Assembly (NCBI RefSeq): GCF_024346975.1
Contig: NZ_AP024886.1
Span: 124,001 to 188,000, forward strand
Length of the DNA: 64,000 bases
Origin: Vibrio neonatus
GTDB taxonomy: Bacteria; Pseudomonadota; Gammaproteobacteria; Enterobacterales; Vibrionaceae
Direction: 5' to 3'
Shown here: positions 37,276-47,185 of the stretch, one piece after another
Layout of the letters: each line of letters starts with the position of its first letter
Numbering within the stretch: the first letter of the stretch is position 1
Program-made: the position numbers and the translations under genes
The notes under the pieces: generated by a model
Told to the model about the DNA's origin: nothing
The model's database searches: none
What the model saw: the letters and a program-made list of their open reading frames with translations, nothing else

Positions 37276-37282
37276 GCTATTT

Positions 37283-37304
37283 CGCTCCCCTTTTTAGGGG
37301 AGCG
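37283..37304 (+). terminator. Rho-independent terminator
   Basis: Stem CGCTCCCC (37283-37290) / GGGGAGCG (37297-37304) with a TTTTTA loop, followed by TTTGTTATTT. It ends the DUF3332 gene just before the convergent histidine kinase gene. Confidence 0.85.
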
Positions 37305-37334
37305 TTTGTTATTTCAGCGTCATATACGTTAAGT

Positions 37335-40300
37335 CTATTCTGATTTCAGTAACTTAATTAGCTCAGCTGCCGAGATAAAGTCATAGCCATTTAGCGCATT
37401 ATCCACTTCAATCAGTACCTTTCGTACATCGGCAGGTAGGTTCTTCTCGAGTAAGTCTTTACACTGAGTTTTCGCCTCACTACTAAATGCTAACAGCTGT
37501 GTTTGCAGTTGTTTTATCCCTTGCGCTACTTCGGCACTATTTTCTATCACCTCTGTTTGTAAATCCTCAGCGATTACCTCTGCTGTCTGCGGCGTTACTA
37601 GCAGAGGCTTAATCTCATTCATTACTTTTGCCAGTTCTAAGGTAATTTCATCGAGCTGACTCATTATTCGTTCGCTATCGGCCTTTAACTCAGCCGATGT
37701 TTCCAGCTCGGAGGCAAGCTGTTGCAACTGCTGTGCGCCTATATTGGCGGCATTAGCCTTTAGTGTGTGCGCAAGGCGGGTTGAATACTCCCAATCAAGT
37801 TCCGACCAAGCATTATTGAACTGATTTAAGAAATCGCTCTGCCCTTGAGTAAAGCGCAATAAAATGCGTCCATATAATTCTTGGTTTCCATTGCAGTAGG
37901 CAAGCCCTGCTTGTTGTGAAAGCGTCACATGCTGTTCTTTACTATCAATACGAACGTTATCACAACTATTCTGATTGATATCCGGCTCGACACTGGTGCT
38001 ATTTCCTTTAGCAAACCAACGCGTGAGCACTTTGAACATCTCTGCGACATCAATAGGCTTAGAGATATAGTCATCCATTCCTGCTTGCAGGGCTTTCTCT
38101 CTATCGCCTGACATGGCATTGGCGGTCATCGCAATAATAGGTACAGTCACTCCCATCTCTCGAAGGTGTTTCGTGGCTGAATAACCGTCCATTAAGGGCA
38201 TTTGTATATCCATTAAAATGCCATCAAAGCTACCCTGTTGCACTTTATCTAAGGCTTGCTTACCGTTAATGGCGACTTCAACTTCTATTGACTCTGCTTC
38301 AAGCAAGGTGACGGCGATTTCTTGGTTGAGATCGTTATCTTCAACAAGTAATAACTTAATCCCTGATAATGATACTTTTGCTTGAGACTCGATCGAGGCT
38401 TGCTCAAGCGTAGGCAGATCGCTATCGATTTGTGGCAAATCGACAATGGCATCAAATAAACTCGATGCGGTCAGAGGTTTACGCACCACAAAATCAACAT
38501 AGGGGTTATTTTGCAAAACAGAGCTATCCTCTGTCACACTGGCGGCCACCATCAGGCAGGTATTTAGCTTCTTGTCATTGATTGATTTAAGTTGCTGGCT
38601 AGTTTCCACGCCGTCAAGTTGTGGCATGTCATAATCAATAATTGCTAAATCAAACCTGCCACCCTCTTTGTTACAAATATCTAGAGCCTGCGAACCGCTG
38701 CTAGCCACCGAAACATTGGCTCCCAAACTTTTGATCAAATCACGAATCACGCCAAGGGCGACGGGGTTATCATCGATCACCAGTACTTTCATGCCATAAA
38801 GGCTATAGTGCTCTTTGTTATCCGGTTTGCTTTGGTTGACCCCGACCCAAATATCAAACGTAAAGCAACTGCCTTGATCAGGCTTGCTCGTGGCGCTAAT
38901 ACTCCCTTCCATCAACTCAACTAGCTTACTAGAGATACTTAGCCCAAGCCCTGTGCCGCCATATTTTCTGGTGGTCGATGTATCCGCCTGAGTAAAAGAT
39001 TGGAACAACTGCGACTGCTGTTTCGGCGTCATGCCAATCCCGGTATCTTGCACCGAAAATTGCAGTTGGCAGCGACTGCCTTGCCAAGTAAGCATTTTCA
39101 CCGAGATCAAAATCTCGCCTGAGTGGGTAAATTTGACCGCATTTGAGCCTAGATTGAGCAGCACTTGATTTAAGCGTAATGGGTCCCCCTCAAGCTCTTT
39201 AGGAATATTAGGATCAACGTCAAACAGCAGTTCCAGTTTCTTCTCTTCCACTTTGAGTGAAAGTACATCCGCTAAGCTCTCTAAGATGTTGTCGAGATTA
39301 AAATTAACCCTTTCAACCACCAGCTTACCCGCTTCAATTTTAGAAAAATCAAGAATATCGTTAATGATCCTCAGTAGTGATTCAGCTGCGCCATTGACCT
39401 TGCTGATATAGTTTCGCGCTTTATCATTGAGCTCAGTTTGTAAGGCCAGATAAGACATGCCAATAATGGCATTCATCGGCGTTCTTATTTCATGGCTCAT
39501 ATTGGCTAAGAAATTAGATTTGGCATTGCTGGCCTCTTTCATGGCGTTGGCGGCGCTAATGAGCGAGGTAACATCCTGAATCGAGATAAGGGTAAAACGC
39601 CCGCTAGATAACAAAATAGGCGTTAACATGACCTTTAAGTAAACCAACTCACCACTAGAGGAATTTAAGGTCAGCTGTTGATCTTTTAGTAGCTCAATAG
39701 GTTCGTTTTTTAACCAAAACCTATCCATCGCTTCTTTGACTTTCTTTTCAATATCAGCAGAGAACAACTGCGCAAAACTGCTGTTAAGTAGCTCAGATTC
39801 TGATTTTTCCAAGAGCTGACTGGCGGCAAGGTTGACCTGAATGATCTCCCCCTTATCATCCTCCATCAAAATGGCTGACGGGGCTTCTTGCATCATGGCT
39901 TTGGTATTTTTCTCGGAAATAGAAAGCAGTTGCTGGTTTTGTTCAAGCTCTGAGGTGCGGGTTTGGACTAACTCTTCAAGCTCTGACTTAGATCGTTGTG
40001 AAAGCAGATAGGATCGACGGCCAACAAACATCATAAAAGAGGCAATCGCGATAATCACAATCAGAGCGATGATCAACAACCCCAGCAATACTTCTCGGGT
40101 GGCGTAATAATCACTGAACACTTCATCCATATCAATTTGTGCCACTATGCCTATCTCAACATCTGGGATCCAGCGCCATGATCCCATCACTTGTTTTCCT
40201 AGGTAATCTTGGTAATTCTCTAAGTTAGTGTCGTTTTCCACATCTAGCGGATGCAGGGCAAAAGTCTGCTCTAACAACTTAGAATCCATAGTAATGGAAA

Positions 40301-42128
40301 GAATGGAGGTCAGGTTATCACCCAAAATTCCATCTTCTAGTAGCTTAGATTCAAAGCGATTTCGGCTAAGCATGACGCCTTCACGGCTAATAGCAAATTG
40401 CTCACCCGTGCGCCCAATATTAGAAATACGAAATAGGTTAGAAAAGCCCGCTCTTGGGTCAATCCCCAATGCAAAGATTGCCACCACTCGCCCCGCACTA
40501 TTGGCTATCGGACTTAGCAAAAACATCGCGGCATCAGGCGCACCCTCTATGGCTCCAGTCATAGACTGTAACTGTGTATGTACCGGAGGCACTAGCACCA
40601 CCTCACCATCCCATACTCGCGCAAGTAAATTTGGCGCTTTTTCAAACAGTAAATTTGGCGTGCCTAAGTCGCTATCTCTGTCTGATGCTAGAGTAATGTT
40701 ACCTTCGCCAATAACATAAAAGCCGGAATTGGATGACAATAAAGCGCGGTCATACACAAACTGACGAACCTTAGCCAACACAGGAGTTTCTCGGAGTAAT
40801 GCAGCGCGCTCTACTTGATCATCGGTAATGGCTGATAACTGCCCTAAGATTTCAGATAAAATGGAAAACTCAGGGGTCAATATCAACTTAACTAAGGCGC
40901 GTTTTTCCGCAACCCATTCATATAACAAGTTTTTAGCGCCGTCTTGGGCAAGATCGAGCTGGATTTGATAATTTTCTATTTCACTTTGCTTTAGAGTATT
41001 TAAAGCCAAGGAGATAGAGACGATAAAAGCAATACAGATAGAAATAGTCAGACTGATAAAAATCTTAATTTGGTTTGCTGAGCCAAAGAACTCATGAAAT
41101 AGTTTTCTTTTTTGTAGCCAAATGGTCCATATCAGAACGAACAGCGCAAGGGAGATGAACATGATAAAGAAAGTCCAACGCATCTTTTCAACGCGCCACA
41201 ACGACTCATCATGATCAATGGTTTGTTCAAACAGTTGCTCGGAAGCGCCCAGTTTATTCGAGTACCATTTGCTTCTCATTTCTTCGAGTTTTGCTGCGCC
41301 TATTTGTTTAAGTCCCCAATTGATCAATTCGACCAACTCAGGAGCATCTTTACGCACGCAAAAAGTACTGACATCGGGAAGCGTATTAGGAAACGGAATG
41401 AACTGTACTGAATCTAAGCTACCGACCTTAGCCCAATAATGCATGCTCGATTGGTACGCAAGAAATACATTAATCGTGCCGTTGGCAACTAAGTTTACCG
41501 ATTGCTCATTATCGACCGTGTAAGTGAGCTGAATTCTATCTAAGGCTGATTTAATGTGATTTTGTAGTGCGCTACCTTGTATGGTGCCAACAATGGTAGA
41601 ACTGTCCCAATTATTGATATCCGCAAGTTGTGGCGAGTCTTTATTAATCAAAAAACCAGGGGCTTGCATGGCAATGGGTTCCGAGAATAAAAATCGACTC
41701 TCACGTTCATGGTTGCGACTACATACGGCTAAGATATCGGTTTGCCCTTGATCTAACGCCGCCAATTGTTGATTCCAATTGCGCGTATTATCGGCAATAA
41801 AACGTACTGGAAGTACCCTGTCTAATGCCGCATACAGCTCGCTAGCAAAACCGCTGTGTAGACCCTGCGCATTAATAAAATCATCCGGATGCAGATCAAA
41901 TGATGGGCTATATCTAACCACTGGGTGTTTTTCGACCCACGGCACTAAGTGTGCAGGCAATTGTTCGCTTTCGCTAGCTCCGCTATCTTTTACCTGAACG
42001 TCATTAGCCTGTTTTTCATTAATCTGTTTCTCATGAACTTGTTTCTCATGAACCTGGGCATCAGAAAGCGCAGGAAACGAGCACCCAAACCAAACGACTA
42101 CAAGAATCCATTGAATATATTTCGCCAC
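37335..42128 (-). CDS. Hybrid sensor histidine kinase, five-step phosphorelay
   Basis: A 1597-residue inner membrane kinase. In order: signal peptide; a Gln-rich pentapeptide stretch (VHEKQ VHEKQ INEKQ); a periplasmic SBP_bac_3 sensor (about 60-300); a membrane helix near 320; another near 360; a second extracytoplasmic (Cache-like) sensor; a membrane helix near 700; a PAS domain; HisKA with H879 (SHEIRTPMNAIIG); a HATPase; two receivers with D1165 (IIDYDMP) and D1307 (LMDIQMP); and an Hpt domain with H1454 (LAHTLKANAAN). It resembles BvgS/EvgS-type kinases. The gene divergent to it encodes a binding protein that may share its ligand. The partner response regulator is not adjacent. Confidence 0.9.
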   Translation of the reverse strand: MAKYIQWILVVVWFGCSFPALSDAQVHEKQVHEKQINEKQANDVQVKDSGASESEQLPAHLVPWVEKHPVVRYSPSFDLHPDDFINAQGLHSGFASELYAALDRVLPVRFIADNTRNWNQQLAALDQGQTDILAVCSRNHERESRFLFSEPIAMQAPGFLINKDSPQLADINNWDSSTIVGTIQGSALQNHIKSALDRIQLTYTVDNEQSVNLVANGTINVFLAYQSSMHYWAKVGSLDSVQFIPFPNTLPDVSTFCVRKDAPELVELINWGLKQIGAAKLEEMRSKWYSNKLGASEQLFEQTIDHDESLWRVEKMRWTFFIMFISLALFVLIWTIWLQKRKLFHEFFGSANQIKIFISLTISICIAFIVSISLALNTLKQSEIENYQIQLDLAQDGAKNLLYEWVAEKRALVKLILTPEFSILSEILGQLSAITDDQVERAALLRETPVLAKVRQFVYDRALLSSNSGFYVIGEGNITLASDRDSDLGTPNLLFEKAPNLLARVWDGEVVLVPPVHTQLQSMTGAIEGAPDAAMFLLSPIANSAGRVVAIFALGIDPRAGFSNLFRISNIGRTGEQFAISREGVMLSRNRFESKLLEDGILGDNLTSILSITMDSKLLEQTFALHPLDVENDTNLENYQDYLGKQVMGSWRWIPDVEIGIVAQIDMDEVFSDYYATREVLLGLLIIALIVIIAIASFMMFVGRRSYLLSQRSKSELEELVQTRTSELEQNQQLLSISEKNTKAMMQEAPSAILMEDDKGEIIQVNLAASQLLEKSESELLNSSFAQLFSADIEKKVKEAMDRFWLKNEPIELLKDQQLTLNSSSGELVYLKVMLTPILLSSGRFTLISIQDVTSLISAANAMKEASNAKSNFLANMSHEIRTPMNAIIGMSYLALQTELNDKARNYISKVNGAAESLLRIINDILDFSKIEAGKLVVERVNFNLDNILESLADVLSLKVEEKKLELLFDVDPNIPKELEGDPLRLNQVLLNLGSNAVKFTHSGEILISVKMLTWQGSRCQLQFSVQDTGIGMTPKQQSQLFQSFTQADTSTTRKYGGTGLGLSISSKLVELMEGSISATSKPDQGSCFTFDIWVGVNQSKPDNKEHYSLYGMKVLVIDDNPVALGVIRDLIKSLGANVSVASSGSQALDICNKEGGRFDLAIIDYDMPQLDGVETSQQLKSINDKKLNTCLMVAASVTEDSSVLQNNPYVDFVVRKPLTASSLFDAIVDLPQIDSDLPTLEQASIESQAKVSLSGIKLLLVEDNDLNQEIAVTLLEAESIEVEVAINGKQALDKVQQGSFDGILMDIQMPLMDGYSATKHLREMGVTVPIIAMTANAMSGDREKALQAGMDDYISKPIDVAEMFKVLTRWFAKGNSTSVEPDINQNSCDNVRIDSKEQHVTLSQQAGLAYCNGNQELYGRILLRFTQGQSDFLNQFNNAWSELDWEYSTRLAHTLKANAANIGAQQLQQLASELETSAELKADSERIMSQLDEITLELAKVMNEIKPLLVTPQTAEVIAEDLQTEVIENSAEVAQGIKQLQTQLLAFSSEAKTQCKDLLEKNLPADVRKVLIEVDNALNGYDFISAAELIKLLKSE

Positions 42129-42299
42129 GGACAGTCCCTTTCTCTGAGCACTAAAAATACTTGCTCATTTCATCCATAAATCAACTCAATATAGCTTAGT
42201 TCAAAATCAGCAAAGTATGAGCTTTCATGTTAATTTTCAAAGCTTTGCTACACTAATAAAACATGGACTGCTGTTGCATATATCAAAGAGGATGATCTG

Positions 42300-43289
42300 G
42301 TGACACCTACGCTAACATTGACCCACACATTAACGTTAACAAGGTTTCAATTTTCGACATTGACGTTGTCGATAGTCGCATTGCTATCGCTGTTTACATT
42401 AACCTTCAGTTTTCCTGCTTATTCTGACACAGCCCAGCCCAGCGAACTGTCCACCCAACAGCCACGCATCATACGCATGGCGCCAAAACAATCTGCAGAA
42501 GATGTCTCACACAGCTATCTGGTGTCACTGTTAGAAATTGCTATCAAAGAAACTGAACATGATTTTGGCCCTGCGAAATTAGACTTTATGCCAATACAAT
42601 TGGGGCAAAATTTAGTGCTGCCATTGCTGGATATTGAAGATATTTTAGATACAGTCGCCTCAGCGCCAACCGTCAAACGAGAAGTGCAATTTCGCGCGGC
42701 TCGATTTCCCTTATTGATGGGACTGCTTGGTTACCGCATGATGTTGATTCGCCCAGAAGATGAAGCCAAGTTTTTAGCCATAAAACGCCCTGAACAACTC
42801 AAAGCACTAAAAGCCTGTCAGGGTTCAGCGTGGCCAGATTCCAAAATTCTCGAAGATCAGGGCTATAACGTCATTCGAGTAGACAAATTTGAAACCATGT
42901 TTGATTTTCTGAACAATGAAAGATGTGATTACTTTCCTCGCGCCATTACCGAGGGCTATGGTGAACTCAAAGCCTACAACGCAGCCAATCCTGATAAACC
43001 TTTACTGGCATTTGATAAAGTATTGCTGCACTACACTGTGCCGCTATTCTTCTTTACCAGTCATAAAAACTTCTTACTGGCTTATCGCATAGAAACAGGG
43101 CTGATCCGAGCCAATGAAAAAGGCTTGGTAGAACAACTGATGCGAACCCATCCAGTCACTAAATCGGCCTATCCTCTAGATAAATGGCAAGAATCCATTG
43201 TATTTGAAGTGGAGATCCCTGACTTGCTAAAAACCATCCCGATAGAGAAGAAGCACTACTGGCAACAGCTGCCTGCTCGCAAGCACTAA
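42300..43289 (+). CDS. Periplasmic substrate-binding-like protein
   Basis: A 329-residue exported protein starting at GTG with AGAGGA about seven bases upstream. The signal region contains a Thr/Leu repeat (LTLTHTLTLT) and a hydrophobic core. The mature part resembles family 3 binding proteins (PRIIRMAPKQS, then DILDTVASAPTVKREVQFRA, LLGYRMMLIRPEDEAKFLAI, ITEGYGELKAYNAANPDK). Divergent from a hybrid kinase that has a similar periplasmic domain, so ligand delivery to the kinase is plausible. No ABC permease genes are nearby. Confidence 0.75.
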   Translation: MTPTLTLTHTLTLTRFQFSTLTLSIVALLSLFTLTFSFPAYSDTAQPSELSTQQPRIIRMAPKQSAEDVSHSYLVSLLEIAIKETEHDFGPAKLDFMPIQLGQNLVLPLLDIEDILDTVASAPTVKREVQFRAARFPLLMGLLGYRMMLIRPEDEAKFLAIKRPEQLKALKACQGSAWPDSKILEDQGYNVIRVDKFETMFDFLNNERCDYFPRAITEGYGELKAYNAANPDKPLLAFDKVLLHYTVPLFFFTSHKNFLLAYRIETGLIRANEKGLVEQLMRTHPVTKSAYPLDKWQESIVFEVEIPDLLKTIPIEKKHYWQQLPARKH

Positions 43290-43322
43290 AAAAGGCCTCA
43301 CAGGAAAGCCTGTAAGACCTTA
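43287..43322 (+). terminator. Imperfect terminator hairpin
   Basis: Imperfect inverted repeat centred on CACAGGAAAGCCTGT, with flanking AAGGCCT and AGACCTT and an A-run before it. It lies directly after the binding protein gene and before the convergent M23 peptidase gene. Confidence 0.6.
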
Positions 43323-43349
43323 AAATACACAATTACATAAGAACGCAGT

Positions 43350-44315
43350 TTATTGCGCTGCGGTTTCGTCAGTAGCTGCTGAGTTCGCTTTATAGGACTT
43401 ATTCGAAGAGAGCTTAAGCTGATTGCTAGCTCGACTTTCTATTTTTGCCACCAAAGAATCCCAGCGGATGCCACGTTCTTTTTCAAAAAGCGATTCAAAG
43501 TTGTCGGCGCTCCATTCATGAAATGCTAGCGGATCAAGGGCGCGTCCCACAAAGCGAATTTCATAGTGAAGGTGCGGACCGGTTGAAAAACCGGTATTGC
43601 CCGAATAAGCGATCAACTGTCCTTTTTCGACAAAATCACCCGATTTCACTTTGAACTTTTGTAGATGAGAGTATGAACTTGAAAAACCGTATGAGTGTTG
43701 CAGTCTCAAGAAATTACCCGAGCCCACATCACTTGGCCTAACGACTTCAACCACACCATCAGCGGAGGCATACACAGGCGCCCCAGTATTCACCGCATAA
43801 TCAATGCCGCGGTGTAAGGTCTTTTTGCCCGTTTTAGGGTGGATACGGTAGCCGTAGTGTGAAGATACTCGCACATCCCCAACAGGTGAGCCGTTAGGAA
43901 TATTGTTCAACATATTAAGGCGAACAGATGAAGTAACTGCGGCGGCATCTAAACGACTTTCCAGCTCACCGTCTTTATCAGATACCCCAAGTACAACTTC
44001 TAAATCCCCTAACCTATCAGACACTTGCTGTAATCGTTCTTCACGAGCCCCCAGATCGCCTTCGAGTTCCAGTTTTAGATTTTGTAAATGTTCGACTTCT
44101 TCACTGAGTTTTAAAGAGCGGTTCTGCAACTCTGTTTGTTTAGAAACCGCAAATTCAACTTCGTTATTGAGATAATAAATAGACACACAGGCAGCAATAA
44201 TTGCTGCCACCATGAAATAACCGAAGGTTTTAAGACAACGCTGTAATATTTTTCCTAGCTGGAAATGACGCGTACCATCCACAGTGGAGACGGTGACTAT
44301 CACGTGCTCTTTCAT
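43350..44315 (-). CDS. M23-family peptidoglycan endopeptidase
   Basis: A 321-residue membrane-anchored protein. One N-terminal helix (CLKTFGYFMVAAIIAACVSIYYL) is followed by a coiled coil (about residues 55-110) and the LytM/M23 domain. The zinc motifs are HRGIDYAV (HxxxD) and GPHLHYEIRF (HxH), so it should be enzymatically active on peptide cross-links. The usual role of such proteins is cell-wall hydrolysis in growth or shape control. The last 60 residues are hydrophilic. Confidence 0.92.
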   Translation of the reverse strand: MKEHVIVTVSTVDGTRHFQLGKILQRCLKTFGYFMVAAIIAACVSIYYLNNEVEFAVSKQTELQNRSLKLSEEVEHLQNLKLELEGDLGAREERLQQVSDRLGDLEVVLGVSDKDGELESRLDAAAVTSSVRLNMLNNIPNGSPVGDVRVSSHYGYRIHPKTGKKTLHRGIDYAVNTGAPVYASADGVVEVVRPSDVGSGNFLRLQHSYGFSSSYSHLQKFKVKSGDFVEKGQLIAYSGNTGFSTGPHLHYEIRFVGRALDPLAFHEWSADNFESLFEKERGIRWDSLVAKIESRASNQLKLSSNKSYKANSAATDETAAQ

Positions 44316-44415
44316 TGATACCTTGCTATCTGATTATTTTTTAACCGGAAGCATATTTTACTTGAACCAATGAAATCAGCAAGTTTAAATCTCATTTTTG
44401 ATAGGTTAAAAGTGA

Positions 44416-44772
44416 TTAAAACTCTTTATCAGCAAAACCGGTTACTTCATCAACACGTAATGCTTTACCCAATTTAGTTAATGGGTGCACGACAACCAGT
44501 CCTTTCACACGACGCTTAAGTTGACCCATATCGGCCTGCTCTTGCTTAGTGATAGGGCGAGAAAATGGTTTGTCAGAAAGCTCTTTACGCTCTTTGTTAA
44601 GATCGTAGCTTTCTTTGTGCTTAAGCTGAGCAACTTGCTTTTCTAATTTCGCCATCTCTCTTTCAAATTGTTGAATGATAGATTGGTCGCGTCTTTCAAT
44701 TGCCGCGGCAAGTTTATGTTTGTATTTATCGATTCGGTTGTTCAGGTTTTGGATTTCTTTTTTTGCAGACAT
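44416..44772 (-). CDS. yibL: YibL family ribosome-associated protein
   Basis: A 118-residue basic, coiled-coil protein starting MSAKKEIQNLNNRIDKYKHK, with the C-terminal block LKRRVKGLVVVHPLTKLGKALRV, matching YibL. E. coli YibL co-purifies with ribosomes, but its exact role is not known. AGGAG lies seven bases before the ATG. The gene is monocistronic; a strong terminator lies immediately upstream and ends the previous gene. Confidence 0.9.
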   Translation of the reverse strand: MSAKKEIQNLNNRIDKYKHKLAAAIERRDQSIIQQFEREMAKLEKQVAQLKHKESYDLNKERKELSDKPFSRPITKQEQADMGQLKRRVKGLVVVHPLTKLGKALRVDEVTGFADKEF

Positions 44773-44792
44773 TTGCCGCTCCTAGTAAAAAA

Positions 44793-44816
44793 ACGTGCCG
44801 TCCTAGGACGGCACGT
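44793..44816 (-). terminator. Rho-independent terminator, perfect 24-bp palindrome
   Basis: ACGTGCCGTCC followed directly by its complement (central TAGGA), reading the same on both strands, with TTTTTTT after it on the minus strand. It ends the dehydrogenase gene at 44905. Confidence 0.85.
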
Positions 44817-44904
44817 TAAATTTGATAATGGAAGTAATAGCTGAAGTATATAGTGTTTGCCGATGAAACAACAAATTGATTACTGTGCAATGAAGAATCA
44901 GCGC

Positions 44905-45798
44905 TTAAGATTCAGCTTGTTTACGAATTGCTTTTAGTAAAACTGAAGTGTCCATACGCCCTAGCCCATCTGCAGATAGTGCTTTATAAGCGTCAGTGCT
45001 GGCTTGAGTAAGAGGAAGGGTTAAATTATGTTGTTTTGCTTCTTCTAGGCAGAAACCCAGATCTTTGATCATCCAATCAATGGCAAATCCAAAATCAAAC
45101 TTATCTTGCGCCATGGTTTGCGCTCGGTTTTCCATCTGCCATGAACCTGCCGCGCCATTTTTCAGGCAATCCACCAGCGTTTGCACATCCAAACCTGATT
45201 TCTCAGCAAGCAATAAGCCCTCAGATAACCCGGTTAACGCGCCAGCAATGCAGATTTGATTAACCATTTTAGCGCGCTGACCTTGCCCTGCTTTACCCAT
45301 CAATACCGATGATTTCGCATAAGCCTCAAATACGGGCTGCATCGCATCAAAGTCTGATGCTTCGCCACCACACATCACAGTCAGAACACCATTTTCTGCG
45401 CCCGCTTGACCGCCAGATACAGGGGCGTCCATAAATCTTAACTGTGCTTTAGCGCAAGCCTCGAATAACTCTTCAGCAAGGTTGGCGGAAGTGGTGGTGT
45501 GATCGACGAGAATGGCGCCAGTTTTCATGTGAGCTAATGCGCCAGTTTCTGAGGTAGTAACACTGCGTACATCGTCATCATTACCGACACAGACTAAAAC
45601 AACATCCGCGCCATCAACACACTCAGCAACAGTGGCAAATGCTTGCCCTATATAGTCAGTTTCATCAATATAGTCAGCAACCCATTGCTGAGCCTTGCTG
45701 GTGGTGCGGTTATAAACGCGCACTTCAAAACCGGCTTTCGCTAAATGACCTGCCATTGGGTATCCCATTACCCCTAAACCTAGAAAACTGACTCTCAT
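44905..45798 (-). CDS. NAD(P)-dependent beta-hydroxyacid dehydrogenase
   Basis: A 297-residue member of the 3-hydroxyisobutyrate dehydrogenase / tartronate semialdehyde reductase family (GarR/GlxR type). Rossmann motif GLGVMGYPMAGHLAKAG is at residues 7-23; substrate-binding FMDAPVSGGQAGAENGVLTVM; catalytic lysine in GKAGQGQRAKMVNQ. It oxidises or reduces a beta-hydroxyacid with NAD(P). Precise substrate is not evident. Monocistronic. Confidence 0.9.
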   Translation of the reverse strand: MRVSFLGLGVMGYPMAGHLAKAGFEVRVYNRTTSKAQQWVADYIDETDYIGQAFATVAECVDGADVVLVCVGNDDDVRSVTTSETGALAHMKTGAILVDHTTTSANLAEELFEACAKAQLRFMDAPVSGGQAGAENGVLTVMCGGEASDFDAMQPVFEAYAKSSVLMGKAGQGQRAKMVNQICIAGALTGLSEGLLLAEKSGLDVQTLVDCLKNGAAGSWQMENRAQTMAQDKFDFGFAIDWMIKDLGFCLEEAKQHNLTLPLTQASTDAYKALSADGLGRMDTSVLLKAIRKQAES

Positions 45799-45876
45799 AA
45801 TTTGCTCCTGCTTATCGCTATAGTGTGCTTCTATTCAGGGTACCACGCGTATCAATAAAATTGATGCTAAAAAAAA

Positions 45877-45899
45877 AGAGCAAGCCAATAGCTTGCTCT
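45877..45899 (-). terminator. Rho-independent terminator
   Basis: Stem AGAGCAAGC (45877-45885) / GCTTGCTCT (45891-45899), 5-nt loop, followed on the minus strand by a run of nine T. It ends the YebC-family gene. Confidence 0.9.
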
Positions 45900-45961
45900 A
45901 CAATTCACAGTCTCCAATCCCATTACATTAGATCAAAGACGATTTACTTAAACTTGAACTA

Positions 45962-46678
45962 TTACAGCTCAGCGTTGTGGTAAACCTGCTGTACATCATC
46001 ACAGTCATCAAGAAGATCTTGGAACTTCTGGAATTTCTCTGCGTCTTCACCCGCGATTGGGGTTTGAGTTTGAGGTACGAAAGTGATCTCTTCCACATCC
46101 ATAGTTAGATCTGGGAAAGCGGCATTTAATGCTGTTTTAGTCTTGAAGAACTCAGTATGCGGAGCGAATACAGTGATCACACCGTCTTCTAGCTCAACGT
46201 CAGTTACGTCAACGTCTTCCATCATAAGAGCTTCTAGAATCACTTCGTCGTCTTCACCTTTAAACTGGAATACCGCTTGGTGATCAAACATGTGTGAAAC
46301 AGAACCTTCAACACCGATTTTAGCGCCTACTTTAACAAAACATTGGCGAACGTCTTGGAAAGTACGGTTGCCGTTATCGGTTAGACAGTCAACGATAACG
46401 CTTGTGCCGCCTGGGCCAAAGCCTTCGTAGCGTGCTGGTTGGTAGTCTTCACCACCGCCACCACTTGCTTTATCAATAGCTTTATCGATAACGTGTGCAG
46501 GAACTTGGTCTTTTTTCGCTTTAGCAATCAAATGCTTTAGCGACAGGTTCATATCTGGATCTGCACCACCGTTCTTAGCACACATGTAAATTTCTTTACC
46601 GTACTTAGAATATACTTTAATTTTTGCGCCAGCTGTTTTGGCCATTGAGGCCTTGCGCACTTCAAAACTTCTTCCCAT
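45962..46678 (-). CDS. YebC/PmpR-family protein (YeeN subgroup)
   Basis: A 238-residue protein with the family layout [60 protein letters not shown] and the acidic C-terminus [20 protein letters not shown]. Length and the MGRSFEVRK start place it nearest E. coli YeeN rather than YebC. Members are described as transcription regulators and more recently as translation factors that resolve stalled proline-rich stretches. Cytoplasmic and monocistronic. Confidence 0.92.
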   Translation of the reverse strand: MGRSFEVRKASMAKTAGAKIKVYSKYGKEIYMCAKNGGADPDMNLSLKHLIAKAKKDQVPAHVIDKAIDKASGGGGEDYQPARYEGFGPGGTSVIVDCLTDNGNRTFQDVRQCFVKVGAKIGVEGSVSHMFDHQAVFQFKGEDDEVILEALMMEDVDVTDVELEDGVITVFAPHTEFFKTKTALNAAFPDLTMDVEEITFVPQTQTPIAGEDAEKFQKFQDLLDDCDDVQQVYHNAEL

Positions 46679-46781
46679 CGGGATCTACTCTCTAATTCTA
46701 TGTCTCAGAAAAAGTCACAGTCACCAGCACGCAGCTGGTAATCCAAAAAACTACCTTAACCAATCCTAGCAATTAACTGGG

Positions 46782-47006
46782 TTAAACTGCTGTGATTGGC
46801 TTTAAATTCATCATCTGTCGATATTTCGCAACAGACTCATCAAACCAAAGCACGTGTTGTTCGCTTTTAAGCTTGCTGCGTTGCTCTGAAATATCGAGTT
46901 CAGTACCCTGCGAGTTTTTGACTTTCCACACCAAATAAGATGCTTGTTTGTCTAACTCAACGCGGTATTTGTCTTCAGCAGGAAGTTTAGAAAGATTTAT
47001 CGACAT
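46782..47006 (-). CDS. Hypothetical protein, 74 residues
   Basis: Not recognised. A soluble protein, MSINLSKLPAEDKYRVELDK and onward, with alternating charged and hydrophobic residues, a YLVWKVKN stretch and a KYRQMMNLK end. No signal or membrane segment. A parS2 palindrome lies 70 bp upstream, at 47076. Confidence 0.6.
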   Translation of the reverse strand: MSINLSKLPAEDKYRVELDKQASYLVWKVKNSQGTELDISEQRSKLKSEQHVLWFDESVAKYRQMMNLKPITAV

Positions 47007-47075
47007 GTGAGGTTTTTTATACGAATTCGTGTTGCGTAATATAACACATTTTCAGAGGATGAAAAAACGAGAAAA

Positions 47076-47088
47076 TTTACACTGTAAA
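47076..47088. promoter_or_regulatory. parS2: parS2-type ParB2 binding site
   Basis: Perfect palindrome TTTACACTGTAAA in the spacer upstream of the 74-residue gene, about 3.4 kb to the rctB side of the origin iterons. Confidence 0.8.
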
Positions 47089-47185
47089 GTGGCTGAATTT
47101 ATAGGCAAAAACAGCATTCAAAAATGGCTTTCTCTCACGTAAAAACCGCAGCGATTTATTCAGTAATACTTTGATATATAAACAA

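Noticed and set aside
40228..40719. 163-codon plus-strand ORF inside the hybrid kinase gene
   Set aside because: Antisense shadow of the kinase sensor region, Ser- and Arg-rich; no start signals.
29700..44315. Functional link between the bactofilin gene and the M23 peptidase gene
   Set aside because: The two families are often adjacent in other bacteria, but here they are 14 kb apart, so the sequence gives no support.
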